Source: Hyphomicrobiales bacterium
Lineage (GTDB): Bacteria; Pseudomonadota; Alphaproteobacteria; Rhizobiales; NORP267
Assembly (NCBI GenBank): GCA_030688605.1
Contig: JAUYJB010000157.1
Span: 1 to 41,751, forward strand
DNA: 41,751 nt
Direction: 5' to 3'
Under the pieces are notes generated by a model that was not told where the DNA came from, made no database searches, and saw nothing but the letters and a program-made list of their open reading frames with translations. Each line of letters opens with the position of its first letter. Position 1 is the stretch's first letter. Positions 8,764 to 18,395 of the stretch are shown here, one piece after another. The translations under genes and the position numbers were made by a program.

Positions 8764-9921
8764 CTAACCCACCGTGGCGTCGCCGTTTTCGCGGCGGAAA
8801 AGGAGGATCTGCTGCGGGTCGACATGAACCCAGATCTCGGTTCCGGCGCCGGCGCAGGCGCCGCCCGGCACGCGCGCCTTCAGCGGCTCGTCGAGCCCTT
8901 CGACCGCAATGTCTATGATGTCGACATCGCCGAGGAAGCGTCGGCGCAGAATCCGTCCGGCCGTTCCTCCCGGCACCGTCTCGATGCGGATGCCCTGGGG
9001 GCGGATGCAGACATCGATCTCCTCGCCTTCGAGAAAGCCGTTGGCGGGCACGGTGCCGAACGGGGTGGTCACGCATTTGTCGCGCACCTGGCCGATGATC
9101 TCGTTGAACTCGGAGAAGAAGCGGGCGGTGAACAGGTCTACGGGCGTGCGGTAGAGCTCGTCGGCCGGGCCGACCTGCACCAGCCGGCCGCGGCGCATCA
9201 GCGCGATGCGGTCGGCAAGCTGCATCGCCTCTTCCGGGTCATGGGTGACGATGATGCAGGTCGCCCGCGTCTCGCGCAAAAGCGCCAGCGTCTCGTCGCG
9301 CACATTCTCGCGCAAGCGGCGGTCGAGGCCGGAAAACGGCTCGTCCATCAACAGCACGCTCGGCCGCGGCGCCACCGCCCGGGCCAGCGCCACCCGTTGC
9401 TGCTCGCCGCCGGACAGCGCGTGCGGATACTCGCCGGCAAGGCTCTCAAGGCCGACCCGGCGCAGCGCCGCGCGCGCCTCGTGCTCGGCCTCGCGCCGGC
9501 TCAGGCCGGTGAGCCCGAAGGCGGTATTGTCGAGAATGGAAAGATGCGGGAACAGCGCAAAATCCTGGAACATCAGGCCGACGCCGCGCTGTTCCGGCGG
9601 CAGGAACCGGGTCGGCCCCGCGACCTCGCTGCCGTTGATGAGCACGCGTCCGGACCGCTGGCGCTCGACGCCGGCGGCGATGCGCAAAAGCGTGGTCTTG
9701 CCGCAGCCGGATTGGCCGAGCAGGCAGATGATCTCGCCGGGCGCCACGTCGAGCGAGAAATCCACCACCGCCGGCGTCGTCCCGTAATAGTGGCAGACTT
9801 GTTCCAACGTCAGCCGCGCGGCGATGGTCGCAGCGGCGGTCCCCCGCTGGCCCCAGCCGCCGCGACGCAGGCTCGCCGCGCCACCGTGTCTTTGTTCAGA
9901 AACCACGCCGATACGCTTCAC
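8764..9921 (-). CDS. ABC transporter ATP-binding protein, FbpC/PotA (ferric iron or polyamine) type
   Basis: An ATPase of the CUT1-like importer class. Walker A is GQSGCGKTT, the Q-loop lies in FQDFALFPHL, the signature is LSGGEQQRVALARA, Walker B is VLLMDEPFSGLD and the switch histidine is in VTHDPEEA. The C-terminal half (about 270-385) is a regulatory TOBE-type domain, as in iron(III) FbpC subunits. The reading starts at a GTG, and the first 35 or so residues (Arg/Gly-rich) precede the domain, so the true start may be later. No permease or binding protein is nearby, so the partner is encoded elsewhere. It splits the otherwise conserved scpB-tatA junction. Confidence 0.88.
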   Translation of the reverse strand: MKRIGVVSEQRHGGAASLRRGGWGQRGTAAATIAARLTLEQVCHYYGTTPAVVDFSLDVAPGEIICLLGQSGCGKTTLLRIAAGVERQRSGRVLINGSEVAGPTRFLPPEQRGVGLMFQDFALFPHLSILDNTAFGLTGLSRREAEHEARAALRRVGLESLAGEYPHALSGGEQQRVALARAVAPRPSVLLMDEPFSGLDRRLRENVRDETLALLRETRATCIIVTHDPEEAMQLADRIALMRRGRLVQVGPADELYRTPVDLFTARFFSEFNEIIGQVRDKCVTTPFGTVPANGFLEGEEIDVCIRPQGIRIETVPGGTAGRILRRRFLGDVDIIDIAVEGLDEPLKARVPGGACAGAGTEIWVHVDPQQILLFRRENGDATVG

Positions 9922-9939
9922 ACAATTCGGCCCGACGCG

Positions 9940-10698
9940 TCACCGGGCGGACTCCTCGTCTTCCTCGCCGAGCGCTTCAAGTTCCTCCGCCTCGTCGGCG
10001 CCGTCGAGAGGGTCCTCGTCCTCGGCCAGCCCGTCGACGACGAGCGGCGAGGGAACGGCGAAGCTTGCCGGGATGCGGCTTGACAGGAGGCCCGCCGCCT
10101 TGAGCTCCTCGAGCCCCGGCAGGTCGTCCACCTGGTCGAGGCCGAAATGCGCAAGGAAGCCTTCGGTCGTGCCGTAAGTGATCGGCCGGCCGGGAGTGCG
10201 GCGGCGGCCGCGCATCCGCACCCAGCCCGCCGCCATCAGCACGTCGAGGGTGCCCCTGGACATGCTGACGCCCCTGATCTCCTCGATTTCGCTGCGCGTC
10301 ACCGGCTGGTGATAGGCGATGATGGCCAGAGTCTCCAGCGCCGCGCGCGACAGCGGCCTTTCCTCGACGGCCTCCTTGTGCATCAGGAAGGAGAGGTCCT
10401 CGGCGGTCCGGAAGCTCCATTTGCCGGCGACGCGGACCAGATTGACGCCGCGCCCGGAATAGTGGGCGGCAATCTCCGCCAGCAGCCGGCCGACATCGGC
10501 CCCCACCGGAAGGCGCGCGGCAAGCGTCTCCTCGTCGAGCGGTTCGGCGGCGGCGAACAGCAGCGCCTCGACCATGCGCAGAAGGTTGCTCGACGGCGCC
10601 GCGGCAAGCGTCGTCACATTGTCCGGCCAATCGCGCTCGCGATCCTGCGCTACGGCGCTGGCTGCCGCCGCTGTATTTCCGGCCTCGTCATGTCGCAT
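9940..10698 (-). CDS. scpB: Segregation and condensation protein B
   Basis: ScpB is the kite-type winged-helix subunit of the SMC-ScpAB condensin. The two winged helices are recognisable (LLRMVEALLFAAAEPLDEETLA and LETLAIIAYHQPVTRSEIEEIRGV, then LGRR-like RMRGRRRTPGRPITYGTTEGFLAHFGL). It ends in an acidic tail. I prefer the ATG at 10698 with a GGGAG site (252 residues); a TTG at 10719, directly abutting scpA, would add seven residues. It follows scpA closely, as usual. Confidence 0.94.
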   Translation of the reverse strand: MRHDEAGNTAAAASAVAQDRERDWPDNVTTLAAAPSSNLLRMVEALLFAAAEPLDEETLAARLPVGADVGRLLAEIAAHYSGRGVNLVRVAGKWSFRTAEDLSFLMHKEAVEERPLSRAALETLAIIAYHQPVTRSEIEEIRGVSMSRGTLDVLMAAGWVRMRGRRRTPGRPITYGTTEGFLAHFGLDQVDDLPGLEELKAAGLLSSRIPASFAVPSPLVVDGLAEDEDPLDGADEAEELEALGEEDEESAR

Positions 10699-10719
10699 GG
10701 CCTTCTCCCGGTTCCCCAA

Positions 10720-11571
10720 CTATCCGACCGCCCTCGGCCCGGTGCTGCGCATATAGATCGGTGCGTACGCCTTGTCCTGGCGAATTTCAATCCGGCCTTC
10801 GCGCACCAGCTCCAGGCTGGCGCTGAAGGTGCTGGCGACCGCGCTCGCGCGCGAGGCCTGCCCGAGCACGAACTCGGCAAGGCAGGCGTCAAGCCGTGCC
10901 CAGTCCGAAATCTGGCCGACCAGCCGTTGCAGCGCCTCGCGCGCCTCGGCAAGGGTGACGACCGGACGCGGCCGGATGCGGTAGTTGGCGAGCGCGACCT
11001 TCTCGCGCTGCATCGCATAGGCCTTCAAGAGGTCATACAGCTCCGCCGTATATTCGCTGCGCCGCTCGAGCCTGATGCCCTCCGGCGCGCCGCGGGCGAA
11101 AACGTCGCGGCCGAGCCGGTTGCGGGTCATCAGCGATGCGGCCGCCTCGCGCATCGCCTCGAGCCGCTGCAGGCGGAAGGCAAGCTGGGCGGCAAGCTCG
11201 GCCCCGCTCGGTTCCTCGTCGTCGGCCTGATCGGGCAGCAGCAGACGCGACTTAAGATAGGCAAGCCAGGCGGCCATGACCAGATAGTCGGCGGCGAGCT
11301 CGAGCCGCATCGAGCGCAATTCGACGATGAAGCCGAGATATTGCTCGGCCAGCGCCAGGATCGAGATGCGCGCCAGATCGACCTTCTGCGTCCGCGCCAT
11401 TGCCAGCAGCAGATCGAGCGGGCCTTCGAAGCCGGCGACATCGACGATGAAGGCGTCCTCGCCCGCGTCCCACGCCGGCGACCGCAACAGCCCGTCGGTG
11501 AACGGGTCCGGGCCGCCGTCATCGTCTTGGGTGCCCGCAGCCGGGGTCGTATCGTCGCCTTGCACGCTCAT
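10720..11571 (-). CDS. scpA: Segregation and condensation protein A
   Basis: The kleisin subunit of the SMC condensin complex, 283 residues. After an acidic N-terminal extension it has the kleisin start FEGPLDLLLAMARTQKVDLARISILALAEQYL, and the C-terminal winged helix that contacts the SMC head lies near AVASTFSASLELVREGRIEIRQD. It lies between nagZ (3-bp gap) and scpB, the conserved order in Rhizobiales. Confidence 0.95.
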   Translation of the reverse strand: MSVQGDDTTPAAGTQDDDGGPDPFTDGLLRSPAWDAGEDAFIVDVAGFEGPLDLLLAMARTQKVDLARISILALAEQYLGFIVELRSMRLELAADYLVMAAWLAYLKSRLLLPDQADDEEPSGAELAAQLAFRLQRLEAMREAAASLMTRNRLGRDVFARGAPEGIRLERRSEYTAELYDLLKAYAMQREKVALANYRIRPRPVVTLAEAREALQRLVGQISDWARLDACLAEFVLGQASRASAVASTFSASLELVREGRIEIRQDKAYAPIYMRSTGPRAVG

Positions 11572-11574
11572 CGC

Positions 11575-12642
11575 CTAACTTCCTTGCGCCGCGAGCAAAC
11601 CGCAGAGCCGTTCCCAGGTCGCGTCCTCGTCGATGGGGGCGGCCTCACCGACAAAGGCGAGCGCCGCCGCGGCGCGCCGCGCGCGTTGACCCGCAAGCGG
11701 GGGCGCCGCCTCGGCCACCGCCGCCATCTCGTCGAGCCTGCCATTGCAATGCAGCGCCATGTCGCATCCGGCCTTGAACAGGGCGTCGGCGCGCGCGCGC
11801 ACGGAACCGGTCAGCGCCCCCATGGACAGATCGTCGCTCATCAGCAGGCCTTCAAACCCGATTTCGCCGCGAATCACCTCGCCGATTATAGCCGCAGAGA
11901 GCGTCGCCGGCCGCTGCGGGTCGAATGCCTTGTAGACGATATGCGCGGTCATGGCGACCGGCATGTCGGCGAGCCGCCGGAACGGTTCGAAATCCTCCCG
12001 CCGCAGCGTCCGAGCGTCCGCCATGACCTCGGGCAGCTCCAGATGGCTGTCGGCCGTGGCGCGGCCGTGGCCGGGGATGTGCTTGACGACCGGGACGACG
12101 CCGGCCGCCCTGAGGCCCTCGCAGGTCGCCCGTCCCAGCGCCGCCACCCGGCGAGGATCGGAATGATAGGCGCGCTCGCCGATGACGGCGTGGGTCTCGG
12201 GCAGGCGCAGATCGAGCACGGGCAGGCAGTCGACAGTGATGCCGAGAAGCGCCAAATCCCGGCCGATCAGCCGCGCGTTGAGCCGCGCCGCTTCTTCCGC
12301 CGCCCGTTCGTCGATCGCGTGCAGGACGCCGAAATGGGCCGCCGGCGGATAGGCCCGCCACCGCGGCGGACACAGCCGCTGCACGCGCCCGCCCTCCTGA
12401 TCGATCAGGACCGGGGCCTCCCAGCCGACCGCGGCGCGGAATTCGGCGATCAGGGCGCGGATTTGATCCGGGTCCTCGACATTGCGGGCGAACAGGATCA
12501 GTCCCCAGGGCGCCGCGTCTTCCAGGAACCGGATTTCGTCCCGCGTCAGGACCGGGCCGGAACAGCCGCAGATAAAGGCGCGTGCGTTCAGCGCGGACGC
12601 ACCAGGCAATCCGGCAGGCCGGCCGCCTTGAGCTGTTCGCAC
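11575..12642 (-). CDS. nagZ: Beta-N-acetylhexosaminidase NagZ
   Basis: A glycoside hydrolase family 3 enzyme that removes GlcNAc from anhydromuropeptides during cell-wall recycling in the cytoplasm. The diagnostic loop KHIPGHGRATADSH supplies the catalytic His/Asp pair, and LLMSDDLSMGAL carries the nucleophile aspartate. Conserved LIDQEGGRVQRL is present. The open frame begins with a GTG at 12642, overlapping the SPOR gene by 55 bp; family similarity starts near residue 20, so the true start may be the CTG at 12591, next to the upstream stop. That choice cannot be settled here. Confidence 0.93.
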   Translation of the reverse strand: MRTAQGGRPAGLPGASALNARAFICGCSGPVLTRDEIRFLEDAAPWGLILFARNVEDPDQIRALIAEFRAAVGWEAPVLIDQEGGRVQRLCPPRWRAYPPAAHFGVLHAIDERAAEEAARLNARLIGRDLALLGITVDCLPVLDLRLPETHAVIGERAYHSDPRRVAALGRATCEGLRAAGVVPVVKHIPGHGRATADSHLELPEVMADARTLRREDFEPFRRLADMPVAMTAHIVYKAFDPQRPATLSAAIIGEVIRGEIGFEGLLMSDDLSMGALTGSVRARADALFKAGCDMALHCNGRLDEMAAVAEAAPPLAGQRARRAAAALAFVGEAAPIDEDATWERLCGLLAAQGS

Positions 12643-14309
12643 ACGTCCCGGGCCGCGTCGGCGGTCGCCATCGGGCCGACACGGACGCGGTAGTAGACGC
12701 CGCGTTCGCCAAGGTCGGCGCGCTGGATCAGCGGCTGATAGCTGCCGAGCAGGCCGGCATATTGGGCCTTCAGCGAATTATAGGCCTCGTTAGCCTGCTC
12801 CTCATTGCGGCGCGCGGCGAGCTGAACCACATATTGCGCCGTGCCGGTGCCGGCGCTGGGCGTGGTAGACGCCGCAGGAGCGGCAGCCGCGGGGGCCGGC
12901 GGCGTGCCCGGGACGGCGGTGAACCAGGTCTGGGTCTGCACCGGCTGCTCCGGCGAGGCTGCCCGGGCGACCCTCTCGGACGCGGGCAACTCCTCTGCTT
13001 GCTGCTGTTCCGCCTGAGGATTGAGCGCCAGGGGCGCATTGCTCGACGGTTGCGTTGGACGCGTCGGCTGAACCGGCGGTACCGGCGTGGCGTTGGTATC
13101 ATTGCCGCTGGCGGCGAGCCGCACGGGTACCGGCACCGGGGCCGGCCGCGACGGCGGCGTCGGGACGCCTGCAACCGCCTTTTGCGCCGGCGTCGCCGAT
13201 GGCGCGGCGGCAATATCCTGCGGCTCGATGCTGACGATGGATCCATCCGGACGCACGACCACGGTTTTCACCCGCCGCGGGACCGGAGCGATGCCGTTCG
13301 CGGGCGGCGAAGAGGAGGCGAGCGGCGCCAGAGAGCCGGGCTCCGCGGCGCTTCCGTTGGACGCATTCGGCGTGGTTCCCGTCGAAATCTCGTCGCCGGC
13401 GCCGTCAGCCGTAAAACGCCCCCCTTCCTTGGCCGCCCCGTTCGGGGGTCCGAGGATTTCTTCCTCGCGCGATACGATATTGGGCTCCGGCTCGGCGGTC
13501 TCGCCGGAAACGCGGTTATAGACCAGCCGCTCCTGATTGGGGATATTCGCTCCGCCGGGATCGTCGGGGGCAATCTTCACCGGATCGCTGTCGGCGCGGA
13601 TGATCGGCAGCGGATCCTCATTGGCGCTGGAGCCGCCTCCCTGCGTGTAAAGATAGCCCGCAGCGGCGCCAACCCCCACCAGCCCCATCAGAATGCCGAC
13701 GGCGACAAACGTGCCGCGCCGGGGACGCTGCTCCGCAACCTCGGAATATGGCCCGTCGCGATCAGGGGAGTCGGCTCCGAAGGCCGCCTCCGCGTCGTCG
13801 CCTTCCGCTTCAAAGCCGGAATGAGAGCTCGCCTCGATGCCGGCAAAGGCCGGATCCTGGTAGGGATCGGCCGGTTCTGCCGGCGGCGCGGCCGCGACCT
13901 CCACCGGGTCGAACCCTTCATCCATCCAGTTCATGTCGCGGCGCAACACCTCCTCCGGCGCATCGCGGAAATCGCGCAGCGCCTGGTCGAGGTCGACCGG
14001 ATCGAGCGGCGGTGCCTCGCGCCGGGACGACGCAGCCATCGTTGGCGGCGCGGCCGGCGGTTGCGGCTGAGCCGATGCCGGCGCCCTGGCCGACGGCGGC
14101 GCGGGCGGCGGCGCACGACGCGCCGTGGGCAAGGGATCGTTCAGAAGATCGCCGAATGGATCTTCTTCCTTGACGATGCGGATCAGTTCCGCGAGTGGAT
14201 CGTCCTCGACACCCGCCGCTGGTGCGCCGCTAATATTCCTCTCGTGAGATGGCGAACGCGTCGCCGGCCCGCGTGGAAAAATGCGCTTGTCGTCGTCAGT
14301 CATGGTCAT
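12588..14309 (-). CDS. SPOR-domain membrane protein
   Basis: A 573-residue single-span protein. The cytoplasmic part (1-199) is acidic and Pro-rich, with a low-complexity Pro/Ala stretch around 65-90. A membrane helix spans about 200-221 (FVAVGILMGLVGVGAAAGYLY). A long disordered periplasmic linker leads to a SPOR domain (about 490-573; QYVVQLAARRNEEQA to VRVGPMATADAARDVCEQLKAAG), which binds denuded glycan strands of peptidoglycan at division sites. Proteins of this design between argS and nagZ are a constant feature of Rhizobiales. Two ATG codons (14309 and 14303) are possible starts. Confidence 0.9.
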   Translation of the reverse strand: MTMTDDDKRIFPRGPATRSPSHERNISGAPAAGVEDDPLAELIRIVKEEDPFGDLLNDPLPTARRAPPPAPPSARAPASAQPQPPAAPPTMAASSRREAPPLDPVDLDQALRDFRDAPEEVLRRDMNWMDEGFDPVEVAAAPPAEPADPYQDPAFAGIEASSHSGFEAEGDDAEAAFGADSPDRDGPYSEVAEQRPRRGTFVAVGILMGLVGVGAAAGYLYTQGGGSSANEDPLPIIRADSDPVKIAPDDPGGANIPNQERLVYNRVSGETAEPEPNIVSREEEILGPPNGAAKEGGRFTADGAGDEISTGTTPNASNGSAAEPGSLAPLASSSPPANGIAPVPRRVKTVVVRPDGSIVSIEPQDIAAAPSATPAQKAVAGVPTPPSRPAPVPVPVRLAASGNDTNATPVPPVQPTRPTQPSSNAPLALNPQAEQQQAEELPASERVARAASPEQPVQTQTWFTAVPGTPPAPAAAAPAASTTPSAGTGTAQYVVQLAARRNEEQANEAYNSLKAQYAGLLGSYQPLIQRADLGERGVYYRVRVGPMATADAARDVCEQLKAAGLPDCLVRPR

Positions 14310-14401
14310 GATGCTAAACCGAAATCGTCCTGGCGACCAACGATAGATTGTGGCCGCCGGGAATGGTGGTGCCGCACCATCACACGATTTGCTCCCCCAT
14401 T

Positions 14402-16162
14402 TTAGCGCATTTCCTCGACAGCGTGCACGCCAAGGATGCCTAGCCCCTCCGCGAGCGCCAGGGCAACCGCTCGAACCAGACCCACCCTCGCTCGGGACAA
14501 GCCTGGATTGTCTGAGTTAATAAAACGTAATTGTGGCAAGTCTTTGCCCCGATTCCACAGGGCGTGGAAGTCACTCGCAAGCTCGTGCAGATAGAAAGCG
14601 ACGCGGTGCGGCTCGTGCGTTTGCGCCGCCGCGGCGACGACGCGCGGATACTCGGCGAGGCGCTTGATAAGGCCGATTTCTCCCCTATCGGCAAGCTGCG
14701 CGAGGTCGGCTTCGGCCAGAGCAGCGGCGTTTACGTTAAGGTCAGAAAATGCCTCGACCGCGTTGCGCAGCACCGAATGGGCCCGCGCATGGGCGTATTG
14801 AACGTAGAACACCGGGTTGTCGCGAGACTGCTCGGTGACGGTGACGAAGTCGAAATCGAGCGGCGCGTCGTTCTTGCGGAACAGCATCATGAAGCGGACG
14901 CTGTCGGGGCCGACCTCATCGACCACGTTCCTGAGAGTCACGAACTCGCCGGCGCGCTTGGACATCTTCACCGGCACGCCGCCGCGCAGCAGGCGCACGA
15001 GCTGGCACAGCTTCACGTCGAGCGTAACCTTGCCGTCGGTCAGCGCGGCGACGGCGGCCCGCATGCGCTTGACGTAGCCGCCGTGGTCCGCACCCCAGAC
15101 GTTGATCAGGGTCGTGAAGCCGCGTTGGATCTTGTCACGGTGGTAGGCGATGTCGGAGGCGAAGTAGGTGTAGCTACCGTCGGACTTCATCAGCGGCCGG
15201 TCGATGTCGTCGCCAAACGCGGTGGAACGGAACAGCGTCTGCTCGCGGTCCTCCCAATCTTCCGGCGGCTGGCCCTTGGGCGGCGGAAGCCTGCCTTCAT
15301 AGACGAGCCCCTTCGCTCTTAACAACCTGATGGTCTCGGCCACCTTGTCGGTCGGCCCCTCTGTGAGTGATCGCTCGGAAAAGAACACGTCGTGCCGAAT
15401 TCTCAGTGCATCGAGATCATCGCGAATCTTTCTCATCTCGTTCTCGATCGCGATCTTGCGCACTTTCGCTAGCCATTCACTCTCGGGCTGGTCTTTGAGC
15501 TTGTCGCCGTACTTATCGCCGATGGCCCGCCCGGTAACCGAAACGTACTCGCCGGGATAGAGGCCTTCAGGGATCGGTCCGATCGCCTCGCCCCGCGCCT
15601 CGCGGTAGCGCAGATAGGCGGAGCGGGCGAGCGCATCGACCTGGGCGCCGGCGTCGTTGACGTAATATTCGCGGGTCACCGCGTAGCCGACGCGGGCCAG
15701 CAGGTTGGCAAGCGCGTCGCCGAACACCGCGCCGCGGCAATGGCCGACATGCAAAGGCCCGGTCGGGTTGGCCGAGACATATTCGACATTGATGCGAGTG
15801 CGCCTGCCGATATCCTCGAGCGGGAACGGCGCGCCGGCCTTCAGCATCGCCTTCAGGAATCCATGCCAATAGGCGCTTTTCAGCGTGACGTTGACGAAGC
15901 CCGGCCCTGCGACCTCGACGCTTTCCACGTCCGGATCGGACCCCAACGCGCCGGCAAGCTTTTCGGCAAGCTCGCGCGGCTTCATGGCCGCCTGTCGGGC
16001 AAGCACCATGGCGGCGTTGGTCGCAAGGTCGCCGTGGCCCGCCTCGCGCGGCGTCTCGACGGCGATGCGCTCGAGGTTGAGCCCTTCGGGCAGCGCGCCC
16101 TCGCGCGCCAGCGAAAGGACGGCTTCGCGCACACGGATGACGAAGTCGGCAAAGACGTTCAT
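14402..16162 (-). CDS. argS: Arginyl-tRNA synthetase
   Basis: A class I synthetase of 586 residues, a normal length. The N-terminal additional domain is followed by the HIGH-equivalent [14 protein letters not shown] and the KMSKS-equivalent [21 protein letters not shown]. The anticodon-binding DALR domain closes the protein. One stretch in the catalytic domain (coded by 15361-15480) has only about 51% G+C by my count and uses AGA, ATT, TCA and ACA codons, but the protein aligns there without extra residues. It stands 51 bp after dgt and 92 bp before the SPOR gene. Confidence 0.96.
   Translation of the reverse strand: MNVFADFVIRVREAVLSLAREGALPEGLNLERIAVETPREAGHGDLATNAAMVLARQAAMKPRELAEKLAGALGSDPDVESVEVAGPGFVNVTLKSAYWHGFLKAMLKAGAPFPLEDIGRRTRINVEYVSANPTGPLHVGHCRGAVFGDALANLLARVGYAVTREYYVNDAGAQVDALARSAYLRYREARGEAIGPIPEGLYPGEYVSVTGRAIGDKYGDKLKDQPESEWLAKVRKIAIENEMRKIRDDLDALRIRHDVFFSERSLTEGPTDKVAETIRLLRAKGLVYEGRLPPPKGQPPEDWEDREQTLFRSTAFGDDIDRPLMKSDGSYTYFASDIAYHRDKIQRGFTTLINVWGADHGGYVKRMRAAVAALTDGKVTLDVKLCQLVRLLRGGVPVKMSKRAGEFVTLRNVVDEVGPDSVRFMMLFRKNDAPLDFDFVTVTEQSRDNPVFYVQYAHARAHSVLRNAVEAFSDLNVNAAALAEADLAQLADRGEIGLIKRLAEYPRVVAAAAQTHEPHRVAFYLHELASDFHALWNRGKDLPQLRFINSDNPGLSRARVGLVRAVALALAEGLGILGVHAVEEMR
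15361..15480 (-). other. Low-G+C patch within argS
   Basis: By my count 61 of these 120 bases are G or C. The flanking blocks are visibly richer, at about 62% immediately next door and higher beyond. The encoded residues (around [15 protein letters not shown] and [11 protein letters not shown]) remain normal for ArgRS, so the composition change is at synonymous and near-neutral positions. Short-tract recombination with a lower-G+C homologue would explain it. Confidence 0.45.
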
Positions 16163-16213
16163 GCGAATTCACCGCGAAACTGCGCCGGAGACGGGGCGGA
16201 ATGTGCGCCGCAC

Positions 16214-17473
16214 CTAACGCAATTCCGGGGTGGCGTCAAACAGACGCTGATGCTCCAGATGGGCGAAACGGTCGGTCATGCCGGCGATGAAATCGCAGAT
16301 GCGCCGGGCTCGGATATCTTCCCTGACCCCGGCGATGCCGTCGCGCCAAGCCTCCGGCAGCGCCCCCGCGTCGGCCATGTATCTCTCAACCAGCGCGGCA
16401 ACGATCCCCTGGGCGTCCTGCATGATCCGCTCAACGCGTTCGTGGCGGTACACGCGGACGTTGAGAAATGCCTTCAGGCTACGCTCCGCCTCGCCGAGCC
16501 CGGCCGAAAAGCCGGCCATGCCGCGGCCGGCGCGGCGCACGTCTTCGACCGTCCCGGGCCTCAGTCGGTCAAGATTGCGGCCCGTCTCGGCGATGACGTC
16601 ATCGACCATGGCGGTGATCAGCCGGCGCAGCATTTCGTTGACGGCGCGCGGGCGCTCGGTTTCCGGATAGAGCCGTTCGACCTCGGCAAGGCAGGCATCG
16701 ACCGGCGGCACGTCGGCAAGCTCCTCGAGCGCGAACAGGCCGGCGCGCAGCCCGTCGTCGAGATCGTGGCTGTCATAGGCGATATCGTCGCAAATGGCCG
16801 CGATTTGCGCTTCGAGTGAGGGTTGCGACCACAATTCGAGGTCCTGCACGCGCTGATAGGCGCGAATCGCGTGAGGCAGGCCGGTGGCGGCATATTGGCC
16901 GAGCGGTACCCCGTCCTCGGCGGTCAGCGGCCCGTTATGCTTTACCAGCCCCTCCAGCGCCTCCCAGGTGAGGTTGAGGCCGTCGAAGTCGGCATAACGG
17001 CGTTCGAGCCGGGTGACGACGCGCAGGCTCTGGGCGTTGTGGTCGAAGCCGCCATAAGGCGCCATCGCCGCGTCGAGCGCCCGCTCCCCGGCATGGCCGA
17101 AGGGCGGATGGCCGAGATCGTGGGCGAGCGCCAGCGCCTCGGCCAGGTCTTCGTCAAGGCGCAGGGTCCGCGCGAGCGAGCGGGTGATCTGGGCGACCTC
17201 CAGAGAATGGGTCAGCCGGGTGCGGTAATGGTCGCCCTCGTCATAGATGAAGACCTGGGTCTTGTGCTTGAGGCGGCGGAAGGCGGTGCAGTGGACGATG
17301 CGGTCGCGGTCGCGCTGAAACGGGCTGCGGGTCGGGCTGTCCGGCTCCGGGGTGCGCCTGCCGCGGCTGTGCTGCGGCCAGCAGGCGAAAGCCGCCCTGG
17401 CCGAGCAACCCGCCTCGCCTGCCCCCTGCCCGCCGCCGCGCGCCATGATTTTCAAGAAACCTCCATTTGACAT
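16214..17473 (-). CDS. dgt: Deoxyguanosinetriphosphate triphosphohydrolase-like protein
   Basis: A 419-residue HD-domain dNTP triphosphohydrolase that trims the dNTP pool. The metal site is formed by H89 (RLTHSLEV) and the HD pair at 118-119 ([15 protein letters not shown]); [14 protein letters not shown] and [11 protein letters not shown] are family hallmarks. The first 45 residues are Gly/Ala-rich and variable. The ATG at 17473 has a weak ribosome site, while a TTG at 17455 has GGAGG just before it. It is divergent from erpA with only 68 bp between them, a shared promoter region. Confidence 0.94.
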   Translation of the reverse strand: MSNGGFLKIMARGGGQGAGEAGCSARAAFACWPQHSRGRRTPEPDSPTRSPFQRDRDRIVHCTAFRRLKHKTQVFIYDEGDHYRTRLTHSLEVAQITRSLARTLRLDEDLAEALALAHDLGHPPFGHAGERALDAAMAPYGGFDHNAQSLRVVTRLERRYADFDGLNLTWEALEGLVKHNGPLTAEDGVPLGQYAATGLPHAIRAYQRVQDLELWSQPSLEAQIAAICDDIAYDSHDLDDGLRAGLFALEELADVPPVDACLAEVERLYPETERPRAVNEMLRRLITAMVDDVIAETGRNLDRLRPGTVEDVRRAGRGMAGFSAGLGEAERSLKAFLNVRVYRHERVERIMQDAQGIVAALVERYMADAGALPEAWRDGIAGVREDIRARRICDFIAGMTDRFAHLEHQRLFDATPELR

Positions 17474-17541
17474 GCGCCCCGCACATATTACCTAATCCGG
17501 GTGGATCGGGTGACCCAATCCCGGCCGCCTTGGAGACCCGG

Positions 17542-17874
17542 ATGAACCAGCCAGCCGTGACATTGAGCGAACGCGCCGCCAAGCGCATCGCCGCCATTCT
17601 CGCAGATGAGCCCGCCGGCACCATGCTGCGGGTCAGCGTCTCGGGTGGCGGCTGCTCGGGCTTTCAATACGGCTTCGACTTTGCACGCGAGCGCGACAAG
17701 GACGATCTGCTGGTAACCCGCGACGGGGCCTCGGTGGTGGTCGATTCCGTCTCACTAATCTATATGGCCGGTTCGGAAATCGACTATGTCGACGACCTGA
17801 TCGGGCAATCATTTCAAGTAAAAAACCCGAATGCCACCGCATCCTGCGGATGCGGCACGAGTTTTTCCATCTAG
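17542..17874 (+). CDS. erpA: Iron-sulfur cluster insertion protein ErpA (A-type carrier)
   Basis: A 110-residue HesB/IscA-type carrier that delivers Fe-S clusters to target proteins. The three ligand cysteines are C38 (SGGGCSGFQY), C102 and C104 (SCGCGTSF). The frame opens at 17467, but the ATG at 17542 has a TGGAG ribosome site and gives the family length. Placement next to dgt and argS, divergent from them, is typical of the order. Clients in this window could include CoxS, IlvD and the Fe-S dehydrogenase at the right end. Confidence 0.94.
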   Translation: MNQPAVTLSERAAKRIAAILADEPAGTMLRVSVSGGGCSGFQYGFDFARERDKDDLLVTRDGASVVVDSVSLIYMAGSEIDYVDDLIGQSFQVKNPNATASCGCGTSFSI

Positions 17875-17885
17875 CCTGCGGCGCC

Positions 17886-18368
17886 ATGACTCACGTCCGC
17901 TACCACAAGCGGCAGGTCTCCTTCCTCGGCATCGAGGAGCATCGCGGCTGGACGATCAAGCAATATCTGATTCTGGGCTCGAGCCGGCGGCCCGAGGAGG
18001 GTGAATTTATGCTCGCCCGCCACGCCCGCACGATGATCGCGGCCTTGCCGCTGGCCGGCTCCACCGACGCGCCCGACCTGACCAATGGCAGCCATGCCAT
18101 CCTGATCGTCCATGCCGGCGAGCGCGCCAACTGGTACCTTCCGGTCTGGTGGGTCAATGGCGACACGCTGCGCCAAAGGATGTTCCGCGGCGCGCGCGAG
18201 GACGCAACGACGCTGGAAGACATCACCGATCTCGGCCTCATCGGCAGGGTCTGGGAGCTTGCGATCCTCGATTTCGAGCGCCGCACCTGGATCAAGACAA
18301 TGATGCCGAAGAAGGGCGCCCCCGACCCGCAGCGCTATCTGACCACCGCGCTGACGGGGATGGTGTAG
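17886..18368 (+). CDS. Hypothetical protein
   Basis: A 160-residue protein I do not recognise. It has no signal peptide or membrane helix and is mixed alpha/beta with several Trp (RGWTIKQYLIL, NWYLPVWWVNGDTL, RVWELAILDFERRTW). A stretch resembling SHAILIVHAGERANWYLP suggests a beta-strand core. It starts 12 bp after the erpA stop (an upstream ATG at 17850 would overlap erpA) and lacks a clear ribosome site, so it may be translated by coupling. The vestigial xthA start lies 27 bp after its stop, implying an ancestral erpA-orf-xthA operon. Confidence 0.75.
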   Translation: MTHVRYHKRQVSFLGIEEHRGWTIKQYLILGSSRRPEEGEFMLARHARTMIAALPLAGSTDAPDLTNGSHAILIVHAGERANWYLPVWWVNGDTLRQRMFRGAREDATTLEDITDLGLIGRVWELAILDFERRTWIKTMMPKKGAPDPQRYLTTALTGMV

Positions 18369-18395
18369 CCGGCAAGAGAGGATGGGGCCGTTGCC

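Noticed and set aside
10147..12693. Long plus-strand open frame (848 codons) opposite scpB, scpA and nagZ
   Set aside because: It is antisense to three well-supported genes, has Arg/Gly/His-rich nonsense composition and no family motifs; long antisense frames are expected at this G+C.
12582..14405. Plus-strand open frame (607 codons) opposite the SPOR gene
   Set aside because: It is an Arg/Gly-rich shadow; the SPOR protein on the other strand has a membrane helix and a clear C-terminal domain.
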